Below are positions 17,647 through 26,400 of a DNA stretch of 64,000 bases, one piece after another; position 1 is the stretch's first letter; every line of letters begins with the position of its first letter. Location: positions 406,404 to 470,403 of the forward strand of contig NZ_JACIJM010000003.1 in the NCBI RefSeq assembly GCF_014199395.1, given 5' to 3'. The notes beneath the pieces were generated by a model, which saw only the letters and a program-made list of their open reading frames with translations, was not told the origin of the DNA and ran no database searches. Made by a program: the position numbers and the translations under genes. The stretch is from Yoonia ponticola (GTDB taxonomy: Bacteria > Pseudomonadota > Alphaproteobacteria > Rhodobacterales > Rhodobacteraceae).

Positions 17647-20600
17647 TCAAGCAGAGGCCCGCTGTGCGGACCTCTTGAAGAAGATGAAATACAGCACCGG
17701 TGCCGCGATCAAGGTCAGGACAGACGCAAACGCCAAGCCACCCATGATCGTGACCGCCATCGACTGGAAGAACGCATCGCTGATCAGGGGCAACATGCCA
17801 AGGATCGTGGTCGCCGCGGCTAAAAAGACGGGCCGCAGACGTGACGTTGACGCATTCACAATCGCATCGACGAGCGGCAGGTCCGGTTGTGCGGCCCGCG
17901 TGAGGTCGATTTCCTCGATCAGCACGATCCCGTTTTTGATCAACATCCCCGATAGCGACAACAGGCCAAGCAACGCCGTAAAGGTGAATGGCAAGCCAGA
18001 GCCGAGCAACCCGAGGCTGACCCCGTTGACCGCCATCGGCACCAAGAGCCAGATGATAATCGGCTGACGTAGCGCGTTGAACAGCAGCACAGAAATCAGC
18101 ACCATCACGATAATACTGAACGGCAGTTGGCCAGCAAGCGAGGCTTGGGCGTCGGTCGAGCTTTCAAGTTCGCCGCCCCATTCCATGGAATATCCGTTCG
18201 GGATGTCCATATCTTCGATGGTTTGGCGCACCTCAAGCAGCACTTCTGATGCGGTCATGTCGCGTGGGATATCGGCCCCGACAGTAATCACATCCGCACG
18301 ATCCCGCCGCAACAGCAGCGTGTCCTGTGGTTCAAAGACGAAACCGTCGGTGATTTGTTCCAGCGAGACAAAACCGCCGCCGCTGTCCGAATAAATCACG
18401 TGATCGGTCAGCGCCAGATCAGCGTCGCGGGGGGCGCGGACGGTGATCGGAATTTGACGGTCCCCCTCGCGGAAGGTGCCTGACGCCAGCCCTTCGATTG
18501 CGAATTGCAATGTGTGGGTGATGTCGGACCGCGAGATACCAGCATCCTGTGCGCGGTCTTCGGAATAGATCGGGCGCAGTACAAGTTCGCGTTCACGCCA
18601 GTCTTGGCGCGGGGTCAGGATGTTGTCGGACGCCGCACTGAGCCTTGCTATCGCTTCGTCCGCGAGATCGCGCAGGACCTCGTGGTCTTTGCCGGAAAAG
18701 CGGACTTCGATAGGTGCGCCACCGCCGGGGCCAAAGGCCAGACGTTTGACACGGAATTCACCTTGCGGCACGGCGTTCAGCGCATAAGCTTCGAGCGCGT
18801 TCATCTCGTCTTCGATCACGTCAAGCGAGCTGACGCGCACGATCAAATGCCCATAGCCCGGATTTGGATCTTCGCTGTTGTAGGTCAACATAAAGCGGGA
18901 TGCGCCCTGCCCGATGAAGGCAGTCGTGGTTGTGACTTCTTCACGCTCGGACAGCCAGCTTTCCAGCACCTGCATATCGTCAGAGGTCTGGTGGATCGAT
19001 GCGCCCTGCGGCAGTTTGTAATGGACAAAGTACAGCGGCGTGTTGCTGTCCGGAAAGAACTGCTGCTTGATCTGGCCGAACATCATAAAGCAAACCGCAG
19101 TCGTCGCGATCAAGGCGGCCACAACCGCCCAGCGCAGTTTGATGCACGCTCGCAAGACGGCAGCATAGGCACGGAACAACCCACCGTCATAGCCGCCGCT
19201 GTGTGATCCGTCGCCTTGTTTGAACAGAAAATGTCCCAAAAGCGGTGTGGCAGTGATCGCCAGCACCCACGACAGAAGCAGCGAAATCGCGATCACGGCG
19301 AACAACGAGAACAAGAATTCGCCCGTCGCATCAGGGCTGAGGCCGATACCGGCAAAGGCCATGATCCCGATAACCGTGGCACCGAGCAGCGGGATTTGCG
19401 TTTTGCTGGCGGCTTCAGTGGCGGCATCGCGTGAATTGCGTCCGCCTTGCATGGAAATCTGCATGCCTTCGGCCACAACAATCGCATTATCGACGAGCAT
19501 CCCCATCGCGATAATCAAGGCACCCAGCGAAATCCGCTCCATCTCGATAGAGCCCAGCGCCATGACGAACAGCGTGCCCAGAACGGTCAGAAACAGCGTC
19601 GAGCCCACGACGATTGACGCACGCCAGCCCATGAAGACCGCAAGCACGACAACAACGATGATCACAGACATCGCGAGGTTCACCAGAAATGCGTTAGAGG
19701 CTTCTTCGACAACGGTGTGTTGCTGATAGATCGGCTCGATTGAGATACCCAACGGGATATCCATGCGCAGTGTATTGAGGTGCGCATCGACGCGTTTACC
19801 GACTTCAACGATGTTTTCGGTGGCAATGCCAGCGACGCCAAGCGTGAAAGCTTCGGTGCCGTTGTGCCGCACGATCAGGTTCGGGTTTGCTTCGCGGCCA
19901 CGGTAGACGTCTGCGAAGTTCGACAGGTTCACGACTTCGCCGCCGACGCCAATGGACAGGGCAGCGATTTCGGACACGCTATCGGACCCATAAGGGCGTT
20001 GCACGATTGTGCGCCCCGCGGTCGACTGGATTTCACCGCCGTCGACCATTTCGTTCGCACCGGAGATAGCGCCTTGGATAGCTGCGGGCGGGATACCCAT
20101 GTTGTTGATTAACGCAAGATCGGGTTCGATATAGATCACTTCGTTCGGCACACCCGACAAGGCCACATCAGACACACCGTCCACACGCAGCAGTTCGCGG
20201 CGCAGGTACGTCGAGAGCTCATTGATCTCGGCGTCAGAATATCCGGGCGCTGTGACGGCATAGTACATGCCATAGACGTCACCAAAGTTATCATTCACAA
20301 ACGGCTCGGACGTCCCGCTGGGCATTTGTGCGTCGCCCACACGGTCGCGCAAGCTCGTCCAAATCTCTGGCAGCTCGGTCCCGTCGTATTGGTCCCGCAT
20401 GTTGACGGTGATCCATGACAATCCGGGCTGGTTCATGGTCTGGATATCTTTGACCTCGCCCATCTTTTGAATCTCGGATTCAATCGGCTCGGAGACTTCA
20501 AGAGCGACCTCTTCCGCTGAAGCGCCCGGGTATTGTGTCACGATGATCGCGGTCTTGATGGTGAAGGCGGGATCTTCGAGGCGGCCCAGCGCGTTGAAGC

Positions 20601-20682
20601 CCCATAAGCCCCCCAAGAGGCAAATCAGCATGACGATCCAAGTATAGATCGGGCGGTCGATTGAAACGCGAGCGATATCCAT
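17647..20682 (-). CDS. RND efflux pump inner-membrane subunit (HAE1/AcrB-like)
   Basis: A 1011-residue proton-driven exporter with the usual twofold architecture: 12 membrane helices and two large periplasmic loops. VTQYPGASAEEVALEVSEPI after helix 1 is the classic RND N-terminal motif. In TM4 the relay site reads GMLVDNAIVVAE: one of the two Asp residues of AcrB (Asp407/408) is Asn here, as in several HAE1 subgroups. C-terminal motif LLSLSGMLIKNGIVLIEEI is intact. It is 8 bp downstream of the adaptor gene. No outer-membrane channel gene is adjacent, so it would borrow a TolC elsewhere. Substrate unknown. Confidence 0.92.
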   Translation of the reverse strand: MDIARVSIDRPIYTWIVMLICLLGGLWGFNALGRLEDPAFTIKTAIIVTQYPGASAEEVALEVSEPIESEIQKMGEVKDIQTMNQPGLSWITVNMRDQYDGTELPEIWTSLRDRVGDAQMPSGTSEPFVNDNFGDVYGMYYAVTAPGYSDAEINELSTYLRRELLRVDGVSDVALSGVPNEVIYIEPDLALINNMGIPPAAIQGAISGANEMVDGGEIQSTAGRTIVQRPYGSDSVSEIAALSIGVGGEVVNLSNFADVYRGREANPNLIVRHNGTEAFTLGVAGIATENIVEVGKRVDAHLNTLRMDIPLGISIEPIYQQHTVVEEASNAFLVNLAMSVIIVVVVLAVFMGWRASIVVGSTLFLTVLGTLFVMALGSIEMERISLGALIIAMGMLVDNAIVVAEGMQISMQGGRNSRDAATEAASKTQIPLLGATVIGIMAFAGIGLSPDATGEFLFSLFAVIAISLLLSWVLAITATPLLGHFLFKQGDGSHSGGYDGGLFRAYAAVLRACIKLRWAVVAALIATTAVCFMMFGQIKQQFFPDSNTPLYFVHYKLPQGASIHQTSDDMQVLESWLSEREEVTTTTAFIGQGASRFMLTYNSEDPNPGYGHLIVRVSSLDVIEDEMNALEAYALNAVPQGEFRVKRLAFGPGGGAPIEVRFSGKDHEVLRDLADEAIARLSAASDNILTPRQDWRERELVLRPIYSEDRAQDAGISRSDITHTLQFAIEGLASGTFREGDRQIPITVRAPRDADLALTDHVIYSDSGGGFVSLEQITDGFVFEPQDTLLLRRDRADVITVGADIPRDMTASEVLLEVRQTIEDMDIPNGYSMEWGGELESSTDAQASLAGQLPFSIIVMVLISVLLFNALRQPIIIWLLVPMAVNGVSLGLLGSGLPFTFTALLGLLSLSGMLIKNGIVLIEEIDLTRAAQPDLPLVDAIVNASTSRLRPVFLAAATTILGMLPLISDAFFQSMAVTIMGGLAFASVLTLIAAPVLYFIFFKRSAQRASA

Positions 20683-20690
20683 GGTCAGTC

Positions 20691-21734
20691 TCAGTCCCCG
20701 AAGCCGGTAAAGCGGCGCACTGTTTCGCCATCGGTCAACCGACTTGCGCCAATCACGACGATCTGTTGACCGGGCTCTAGCCCTGCTGTGATCTCGACCT
20801 CACCGCTGTTAGAGGGTTGGACCTCTACGGCGGTTTTTTGAACCGTGCCTTGATGCTCGTCCGTGGCTGTGTAAACCATAACGCTGGTTGTGTTGTCGTT
20901 TTCAATCACTACGGCAGAGGCAGGCACTTCGATATGCGCGACACCGATGTCTACCAGCGCCGTCACCTTAGCGGATGAGCCTGGAAGAACATCCAAGCCT
21001 TCCTGTGGGTCCATCCCCAGTGTGATGGTGTAGGTTTGGCCAACTTGCTCTGTCTCGGCGTTGTATTCTCTGATCTCTAGCGGATACAGTTTTTCGCCAA
21101 ACGGGAATTCAGCCATGAACGTGGGGTCGATGTATTGCCCCGCGCGTTGGAACAGCTGTTCAGGCACGTCGATCTCGATCCGCAGGTCAGACATATCGAG
21201 CAGGCGCACAACAGGCGTACCCGCAGCAACGGTCGAAAAGTTCGGTTCAAGACGCGCGGCGACAATCGCGTCGAATGGCGCGTGCAGCGTGGCATTGGTC
21301 AGCTCGCGTTCCGCATTTCTGACAGCAATCTCACTGAGCTCCAGTTGTGTCTGCGCGTCCAGCAAGTTGCTTTCGGCGACAGAGCTACCAAGAAGCTGCT
21401 GAAACCGGCTGGCAGTCCGCGCGGCTTGGGTTTGCTGCGCGGTGGCTTCTTCGAGCGCCAATTCGAACGGTTGCTGGTCCATCATGGCGACCATGTCCCC
21501 CGCAGACATAAACGCGCCCTCTTCTACCGGAAGCTCGACAATCTGCCCGCCGACTTGGAACGCGAGGTCTAGGGTTTCGCGTGCCACGACACGGCCAAAG
21601 AAAACGCGGCGCTCTTCGCCACTACCCGACGTGACCGCTTCGATCTTAACAATCGGGGTCTGTGCCTGTGCAGCGAGCGGCATCACGGCCATAGACATGA
21701 GCGTGGCAATCCTGATCAGCTTTGTCACCGGCAT
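20691..21734 (-). CDS. RND efflux periplasmic adaptor subunit (membrane fusion protein)
   Basis: A 347-residue adaptor linking the RND pump to an outer-membrane channel. The Sec signal peptide ends at PLAAQAQ and has no lipobox. The early lipoyl half FGRVVARETLDLAFQVGGQI is followed by a short coiled-coil hairpin (about residues 95-140) and the second lipoyl half HAPFDAIVAARLEPNFSTVAAGT. Beta-barrel and membrane-proximal domains end the protein. It is the first gene of the two-gene pump operon, with its promoter in the 21735-21998 gap. Confidence 0.9.
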   Translation of the reverse strand: MPVTKLIRIATLMSMAVMPLAAQAQTPIVKIEAVTSGSGEERRVFFGRVVARETLDLAFQVGGQIVELPVEEGAFMSAGDMVAMMDQQPFELALEEATAQQTQAARTASRFQQLLGSSVAESNLLDAQTQLELSEIAVRNAERELTNATLHAPFDAIVAARLEPNFSTVAAGTPVVRLLDMSDLRIEIDVPEQLFQRAGQYIDPTFMAEFPFGEKLYPLEIREYNAETEQVGQTYTITLGMDPQEGLDVLPGSSAKVTALVDIGVAHIEVPASAVVIENDNTTSVMVYTATDEHQGTVQKTAVEVQPSNSGEVEITAGLEPGQQIVVIGASRLTDGETVRRFTGFGD

Positions 21735-21998
21735 CTCCTTAATTCGAATCCAGATATACGATGGACCTGACTAGCGCCCGCCTCTGCTAAAGTTCAAGCC
21801 TTACGCAACGGCTTTGCTTGCACGCCCTTATCGTTGCCGCCGTTTAAGTGCGCAAAAGTGGCGATCTTGTGGTCTACGCCCCCCCCCGCCATTTCGCCTG
21901 CTCACATTTTTTCCAAAACCTGCGACGGAAACAGAACGGCCCCAAGTATAACCACTGATCCCGAGACAAATGGGGTCACATAGAAACATGAGGCAACA

Positions 21999-22340
21999 AT
22001 GATCACTTCATTCTCCAAAAACCTGACACTTGGCATCACACTGGCCGCTGTTCTTTTCCCACTGGCAGCATCCGCACAAGACGGCCAACGTCCCGCGCCA
22101 CCGACCGCTGAAATCGCAGCCGCACTTGGTGTGAGCGAAGCCACATTGGCCACGTGCATGCCCCGCCCTGAAAGAGGCGAACGCCCTGCCAATGGTGAAC
22201 GCCCAGCCGAAGGCACACGCCCAGCGCGTCCGGACGCCGCAGCGATTGCCACATGCCTGCAAGCGGAAAACCCAAGCCTGACCGAGCAGACTGTCGCTGA
22301 CACGCTGAAGTCTTTCGCACCAGAACGGCCTTCGCGCTAA
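21999..22340 (+). CDS. Small secreted Arg/Pro/Glu-rich protein, unknown function
   Basis: A 113-residue protein with a clear Sec signal peptide (about residues 1-26, ending LAASAQ). The mature part has a low-complexity centre with GERPA-type repeats (GERPANGERPAEGTRPARP) flanked by two similar short helices, each ending in a single Cys (SEATLATC and AAAIATC), so an intramolecular disulfide is possible. A GC-rich hairpin follows the stop, then a patatin-like lipoprotein gene on the same strand. I do not recognise the family. The reading frame, signal peptide and hairpin together support a real gene. Confidence 0.65.
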   Translation: MITSFSKNLTLGITLAAVLFPLAASAQDGQRPAPPTAEIAAALGVSEATLATCMPRPERGERPANGERPAEGTRPARPDAAAIATCLQAENPSLTEQTVADTLKSFAPERPSR

Positions 22341-22346
22341 TCACTA

Positions 22347-22367
22347 GCGCGGGGTTCTGCCCCGCGC
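22347..22367 (+). terminator. GC-rich hairpin after the small secreted protein gene
   Basis: GCGCGGGG (22347-22354) and CCCCGCGC (22360-22367) form a perfect 8-bp stem with a 5-nt loop, 7 bp after the stop codon. There is no T-run, so it may attenuate rather than end transcription before the patatin gene 28 bp on. Confidence 0.5.
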
Positions 22368-22394
22368 CCCACACCAGAGCCAAAGGCGCAGACG

Positions 22395-23528
22395 ATGTCC
22401 CCTACACCAAACACTCCTTTCAAACTGAGCAGACGGCACGTGTTGCTTGGTTTGACCGCGAGCACGATCCTGTCCGCCTGCGTCGAGACCTCTGACGAAT
22501 TGATCACGCTGCAATCGACCCGCGAGAAAACCGATCCCCTAGGCAGTCTACGGTTTTCCGCAAATGCAGACGCGACCACATGGGCGCGGCACCTTGATGT
22601 GTCGCGCCTCATAAACAAACCCCAGATATTGGCCCTATCGGGTGGCGGTGAAGACGGCGCGTTTGGCGCAGGTGCGTTGGCAGGTTGGTCCCAAACAGGC
22701 AACAGGCCGGATTTTGACATTGTGACGGGTGTCTCTACAGGCGCGTTGATCGCACCAATGGCTTTTGTCGGCGCAGAGGGTGACAATGCGTTGCTGCATA
22801 TGTTTCTCGATAACGGTGCTGACGATATCATGCGGTTCCGCTGGCTATCAGCTGCGACCAGTGACGGGATATACGACACCACCCCACTGGCCGAGTTGAT
22901 CGCGCTTTATACCCCTGACAGCTTCCTTGAGGCCGTCGCCGCAAAGCATGACGCAGGCGGTAGGTTGTTCGTGGTCACAGCGAACCTCAGCACATCGGAC
23001 GCAGTCGTGTGGAACATGGGCGCAATCGCCAAGTCCAAGCAATACGATCTGTTTCGCACCGTGATCCGCGCGTCAGGCGCATTGCCCGGTATGTTCTCGC
23101 CTGTGAAAATTAACTTTTCTGCGGATGGTTTGGACTTTGCCGAGACCCACGTTGATGGTGGCGTTCAGATGCAAGTTCTTGCCACACCACCCGCCGCCTT
23201 TGCGGTTCAGTCTGATGCAGCACGCGGTGGCAGCGCCTATGTGATCGTGAACAATACGCTTGATCCCGCCCCGCAAGTCAGTTCCGGCACCGTACTGGGC
23301 ATATCCCAACAAGCGATGACGGCGATGGTCCGGTCCAGTGCCGCGTCCTCTATCAACACTGCACGTCTGCTGGCCCATGAACACGGTCTTAACTTTGCAG
23401 TTACCAGTGTGAGCCCCGACAGTGGTGTGGTCTATGACCCCAGTGACCGCTTCTCACCGACCTATATGGCTGCACTCTATGAACACGGGTTTGAACGCGC
23501 AGCATCAGGCGCATTGTGGGAGGCGTAG
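22395..23528 (+). CDS. Patatin-like phospholipase family lipoprotein
   Basis: A 377-residue predicted lipoprotein: the N-terminal signal ends in a lipobox-like LSAC at Cys29. The patatin catalytic elements are all visible: the oxyanion loop SGGGEDGAFGAG, the nucleophile elbow GVSTG and the Asp box DGG (in HVDGGVQM). It should be an acyl hydrolase anchored in the envelope, facing the periplasm. The natural substrate is not known. It follows the small secreted protein gene on the same strand and converges with a pirin gene. Confidence 0.85.
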   Translation: MSPTPNTPFKLSRRHVLLGLTASTILSACVETSDELITLQSTREKTDPLGSLRFSANADATTWARHLDVSRLINKPQILALSGGGEDGAFGAGALAGWSQTGNRPDFDIVTGVSTGALIAPMAFVGAEGDNALLHMFLDNGADDIMRFRWLSAATSDGIYDTTPLAELIALYTPDSFLEAVAAKHDAGGRLFVVTANLSTSDAVVWNMGAIAKSKQYDLFRTVIRASGALPGMFSPVKINFSADGLDFAETHVDGGVQMQVLATPPAAFAVQSDAARGGSAYVIVNNTLDPAPQVSSGTVLGISQQAMTAMVRSSAASSINTARLLAHEHGLNFAVTSVSPDSGVVYDPSDRFSPTYMAALYEHGFERAASGALWEA

Positions 23529-23542
23529 TCCTACGCCCCCAC
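23516..23542. terminator. Bidirectional hairpin between patatin and pirin genes
   Basis: GTGGG and GGCGTAG (23516-23528, one bulged A) pair with CTACGCC and CCCAC (23531-23542). The hairpin includes the patatin stop codon and ends 8 bp before the pirin stop on the other strand. Probably a shared terminator. Confidence 0.45.
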
Positions 23543-23549
23543 AGCATCA

Positions 23550-24482
23550 TCACGGCAAAGGAATAAACTCGTCGCGATCATCCACGGGCAGCTCAAAGCG
23601 TCCCTCGCCCCACCGTCCCGCACGCCAGTCTTCCTTGGCCGCGGCGATCTTGTCCCTGCTTGACGCAACAAAGTTCCACCACACATGGCGCGGCCCGTTC
23701 AATGTAGCACCGCCCAGCGCCATCATCCGCGCACCTTGCGGGCCTGCGGCGACGGTGATCTTGTCACCGGGCCGGAACACCATCATCTGACCTGCCGTGA
23801 AGTCTTGGCCCGCGATCGTCACTGAGCCCTGCGTAATATAAAGCCCGCGATCCTCGTGATCGTCTGGCAAGGGCATCCGCGCACCTGCGTCCAGCACCAC
23901 GTCCAGATAGAACGTTTCCGAGAACATGGTCGCCGGAGCCGTTTCACCAAAGGCCGTGCCAAGGATCAGTTTTGCGTTGATACCTTCCGCTTCGATCTCG
24001 GGCAGTGCCTCTTTGCCGTGGTGTTCAAAAATCGGGTCCATGTCTTCGTGGTCTTCGGGCAATGCCAACCACGTCTGGATACCAAACAAGGAATGCGGCC
24101 CGCTGCGCCCTTGTTCCGATGTACGTTCCGAATGCGTCACACCTTTGCCCGCCACCATCCAGTTCAACGCACCGGGGCGAATGATCTGATCGGTGCCGAT
24201 GCTATCGCGGTGATGAAAATCGCCCTGATACAGATACGTCACCGTCCCAAGCCCAATATGCGGATGCGGGCGCACGTCGATACCCTGCCCTGTCAGAAAC
24301 TCGGCAGGTCCGGCCTGATCAAAGAAAATGAAGGGTCCGACCATTTGCCGTTTCGGTGCAGGCAAGGCGCGTTTGACTTCAAATCCACCGATGTCACGTG
24401 CACGCGGAATAATGACTGTTTCGATTGCATCGACGCCGATCTCGTCGGGGCAGCCGGGGGCCAGTGTAGGGTTCCAACTCAT
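23550..24482 (-). CDS. Pirin family protein
   Basis: A two-cupin protein of 310 residues. The metal-binding part reads DVRPHPHIGLGTVTYLYQGD with the conserved His pair, followed by NWMVAGKGVTHSERT, typical of pirins. Some bacterial pirins act as quercetin dioxygenases or redox sensors; no function can be assigned here. The start ATG 24482 has a good ribosome binding site (AGGAGA on the minus strand, 6 bp upstream). It is divergent from uxuA and shares the 24483-24657 gap with it. Confidence 0.9.
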   Translation of the reverse strand: MSWNPTLAPGCPDEIGVDAIETVIIPRARDIGGFEVKRALPAPKRQMVGPFIFFDQAGPAEFLTGQGIDVRPHPHIGLGTVTYLYQGDFHHRDSIGTDQIIRPGALNWMVAGKGVTHSERTSEQGRSGPHSLFGIQTWLALPEDHEDMDPIFEHHGKEALPEIEAEGINAKLILGTAFGETAPATMFSETFYLDVVLDAGARMPLPDDHEDRGLYITQGSVTIAGQDFTAGQMMVFRPGDKITVAAGPQGARMMALGGATLNGPRHVWWNFVASSRDKIAAAKEDWRAGRWGEGRFELPVDDRDEFIPLP

Positions 24483-24608
24483 CGCAATCTCCTTTCAGGT
24501 TAGGCCGATTGTGCCGCATCGCCCCCATAGCTGTAAACGAAAAGCAGGTCTGCATCGACGAACATTGTCTTCGCGCAACCATAGCTTGATTATCGATCCC
24601 GACACCAA

Positions 24609-24622
24609 GTATGCTAGTATAC
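24609..24622. promoter_or_regulatory. Operator candidate upstream of uxuA
   Basis: GTATGCTAGTATAC is a 14-bp palindrome with one mismatched pair, centred on CTAG, 36 bp before the uxuA start. It resembles AATACTAGTATT near gntR (34253-34264) and CACACTAGTATG near the MATE gene (36680-36691), pointing to a shared regulator, probably the FCD-type GntR protein at 34579. Confidence 0.5.
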
Positions 24623-24657
24623 AACATTCAGATAGACGCAGACAGGACACCCCAGAT

Positions 24658-25863
24658 ATGAAGCAAACTTGGCGCTGGTTCGGACCGCATGACACGATCT
24701 CAACGGCCGATATGCGCCAATGTGGCGTCGAAGGCGTCGTGTCCGCGCTGCACCATATCCAACCGGGTGCCGTGTGGTCGCAAAACGAGATCAAGAAACG
24801 GCAAGCGCAGATCAGCACCCTACCCGACGGGACGCCATCGGGGCTTGCGTGGGATGTAGTCGAGAGCTTGCCAGTCTCAGAGACGATCAAGACCAAAGGG
24901 CCGGATTACACCACCCATATCGCCAACTACATTGAAAGCCTGCGCAATCTGGCGGCCTGCGGGATCGAAGTGCTTTGCTACAACTTTATGCCGATTTTGG
25001 ATTGGACGCGTACCGACCTGCACCGAGCGATGGATCATGGCGGCACGGCTATGTCGTTTAATCTGATCGATTTTGTTGCTTTTGATGTTCATATTTTAGA
25101 GCGCGGCGCTGCGTCTGATGACTACAGCACTGACACACTTGCCCAAGCTGCCGAACGGTTCGCGGGTTTGGATACGGCTGCGCGCAAGCAATTACAGAAC
25201 AACATCATCGCAGGGCTGCCCGGTGCCAATGATGCGTGGAGCTTGCAAGAGGTCCGCGACAACCTAGCCACTTACGCCGATATCGACGCGGCAAAGCTAT
25301 TCAGCAACATGATCGACTTTTTGGCGCAGGTCGCCCCCGTCGCCCAAGAGGTAGGTATCCGGATGTGTTGCCACCCTGACGATCCGCCCTTTCCGCTGCT
25401 TGGCCTACCACGGATCATGTCCACCCAAGCCGATTACACGCGGTTGATCGCTGACGTTGATCTGGACGCAAACGGCATCACGTTCTGCACCGGATCGCTG
25501 GGCGTTGATCCTGATTTTGACGGGCCGCAGTTTATCCGCGACCTTGGGCACCGCATCCACTTTGCCCATTTGCGCAATACCAAGCGCGAGATGCCGCATG
25601 ACGGCAAGCGTACCAGTTTCCACGAAGCCCCGCATCTTGGCGGTGACACCAATATGGTCGCAGTGATGCGAGCCCTACTGGATGAAGAAGCCAAGCGTCG
25701 TGCATCAGGTCGCACAGATCACAGCATCCCGATGCGCCCCGATCATGGGCAGAACATACTGGACGACCTCACACGCGACAGCATGCCGGGCTACCCGCTG
25801 ATTGGGCGTATGCGCGGGCTAGCGGAATTGCGCGGCATTATGGCGGCGCTATTGGATGCGTGA
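24658..25863 (+). CDS. uxuA: D-mannonate dehydratase
   Basis: Converts D-mannonate to 2-keto-3-deoxygluconate (KDG) in hexuronate catabolism. The N-terminus MKQTWRWFGPHDTISTADMRQ is UxuA-like, and the metal/active-site region MCCHPDDPPFPLLGLPRIM and IHFAHLRNTKRE are conserved. Length 401 residues is normal. ATG 24658 is preceded by AGGA at 10 bp; the open frame extends upstream to 24328 only as a shadow of pirin. No mannonate oxidoreductase (uxuB) or uronate isomerase lies beside it. Its operator-like palindrome ties it to the alginate-oligomer genes, where it could process the saturated mannuronate ends left by an exolyase (inference). Confidence 0.93.
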   Translation: MKQTWRWFGPHDTISTADMRQCGVEGVVSALHHIQPGAVWSQNEIKKRQAQISTLPDGTPSGLAWDVVESLPVSETIKTKGPDYTTHIANYIESLRNLAACGIEVLCYNFMPILDWTRTDLHRAMDHGGTAMSFNLIDFVAFDVHILERGAASDDYSTDTLAQAAERFAGLDTAARKQLQNNIIAGLPGANDAWSLQEVRDNLATYADIDAAKLFSNMIDFLAQVAPVAQEVGIRMCCHPDDPPFPLLGLPRIMSTQADYTRLIADVDLDANGITFCTGSLGVDPDFDGPQFIRDLGHRIHFAHLRNTKREMPHDGKRTSFHEAPHLGGDTNMVAVMRALLDEEAKRRASGRTDHSIPMRPDHGQNILDDLTRDSMPGYPLIGRMRGLAELRGIMAALLDA

Positions 25864-26013
25864 CGGCACCTGCCGGAAAACACGGGGATTGCTCTGCTGA
25901 AAAGCGCTGGCGCTGATTTCTGCGCGGTGCCTGCAAAGCAGTCTTTCCTTCACGCGGGCGCTATCTTAACATCAGTGCCAGCACATAGCGCAGACATAAC
26001 AGGAGTTCGCACG

Positions 26014-26325
26014 ATGACCGATTTTCCAGTGATTGAAACAGGCGAAAACGTCACACGCCAAGTGCTTGCGGACCATCCCGATCTGATGCTTGTGGCATTT
26101 GGTTTTGGCAAAACGGGCGCAGAAGGCGCGTTGCATAACCACCCGCACGTCCAATCTACATTCGTCGAAAGCGGCCGGTTCCGGTTCACTATTGATGGCG
26201 TCGTGTCCGAAGTCGGCCCGGGCGATACATTGATCGTCCCGTCCAACGCGGTGCACGGCTGTGTTTGCCTAGAGCCCGGCCGCTTGGTGGATTGTTTCAC
26301 CCCGCGCCGCGACGATTTTCTCTGA
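26014..26325 (+). CDS. kdgF: KdgF-like cupin (unsaturated uronate ring opening)
   Basis: A 103-residue single-domain cupin. The metal motif is LHNHPHVQSTFVESG and the second motif is PSNAVHGC. Size and motifs match KdgF, which speeds conversion of 4,5-unsaturated monouronates from pectin or alginate to the linear keto form (DEH/DKI). The neighbours, an exo-alginate lyase and a DEH-reductase-like SDR, fit this exactly. AGGAG lies 8 bp before ATG 26014. It converges with the SDR gene across a strong bidirectional terminator. Generic cupin is the fallback call. Confidence 0.75.
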   Translation: MTDFPVIETGENVTRQVLADHPDLMLVAFGFGKTGAEGALHNHPHVQSTFVESGRFRFTIDGVVSEVGPGDTLIVPSNAVHGCVCLEPGRLVDCFTPRRDDFL

Positions 26326-26342
26326 TCCAATCACAAACGAAA

Positions 26343-26374
26343 CCGCCCCAAAATCCGGTTGGACCTTGGGGCGG
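26343..26374. terminator. Bidirectional terminator between kdgF and the SDR gene
   Basis: CCGCCCCAA (26343-26351) pairs with TTGGGGCGG (26366-26374), with an inner TCC/GGA stem closing a GGTT loop. Placed exactly between two convergent stop codons, it should end transcription from both sides. Confidence 0.65.
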
Positions 26375-26400
26375 ATCACGATGACAAAAGTTCTTGCGAC

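Noticed and set aside
17647..20682. The Asn in the RND proton-relay motif as a sign of a dead pump
   Set aside because: LVDN occurs in working HAE1 subgroups and the remaining relay and fold are intact.
21879..21887. Run of nine C residues, a possible phase-variable tract
   Set aside because: It lies in a noncoding gap well away from both start codons, so slippage would not shift a reading frame; a promoter-spacing effect cannot be supported.
24328..24657. Upstream extension of the uxuA frame
   Set aside because: It lies antisense to pirin and reads as a shadow; UxuA begins at the conserved MKQTWRWFG.
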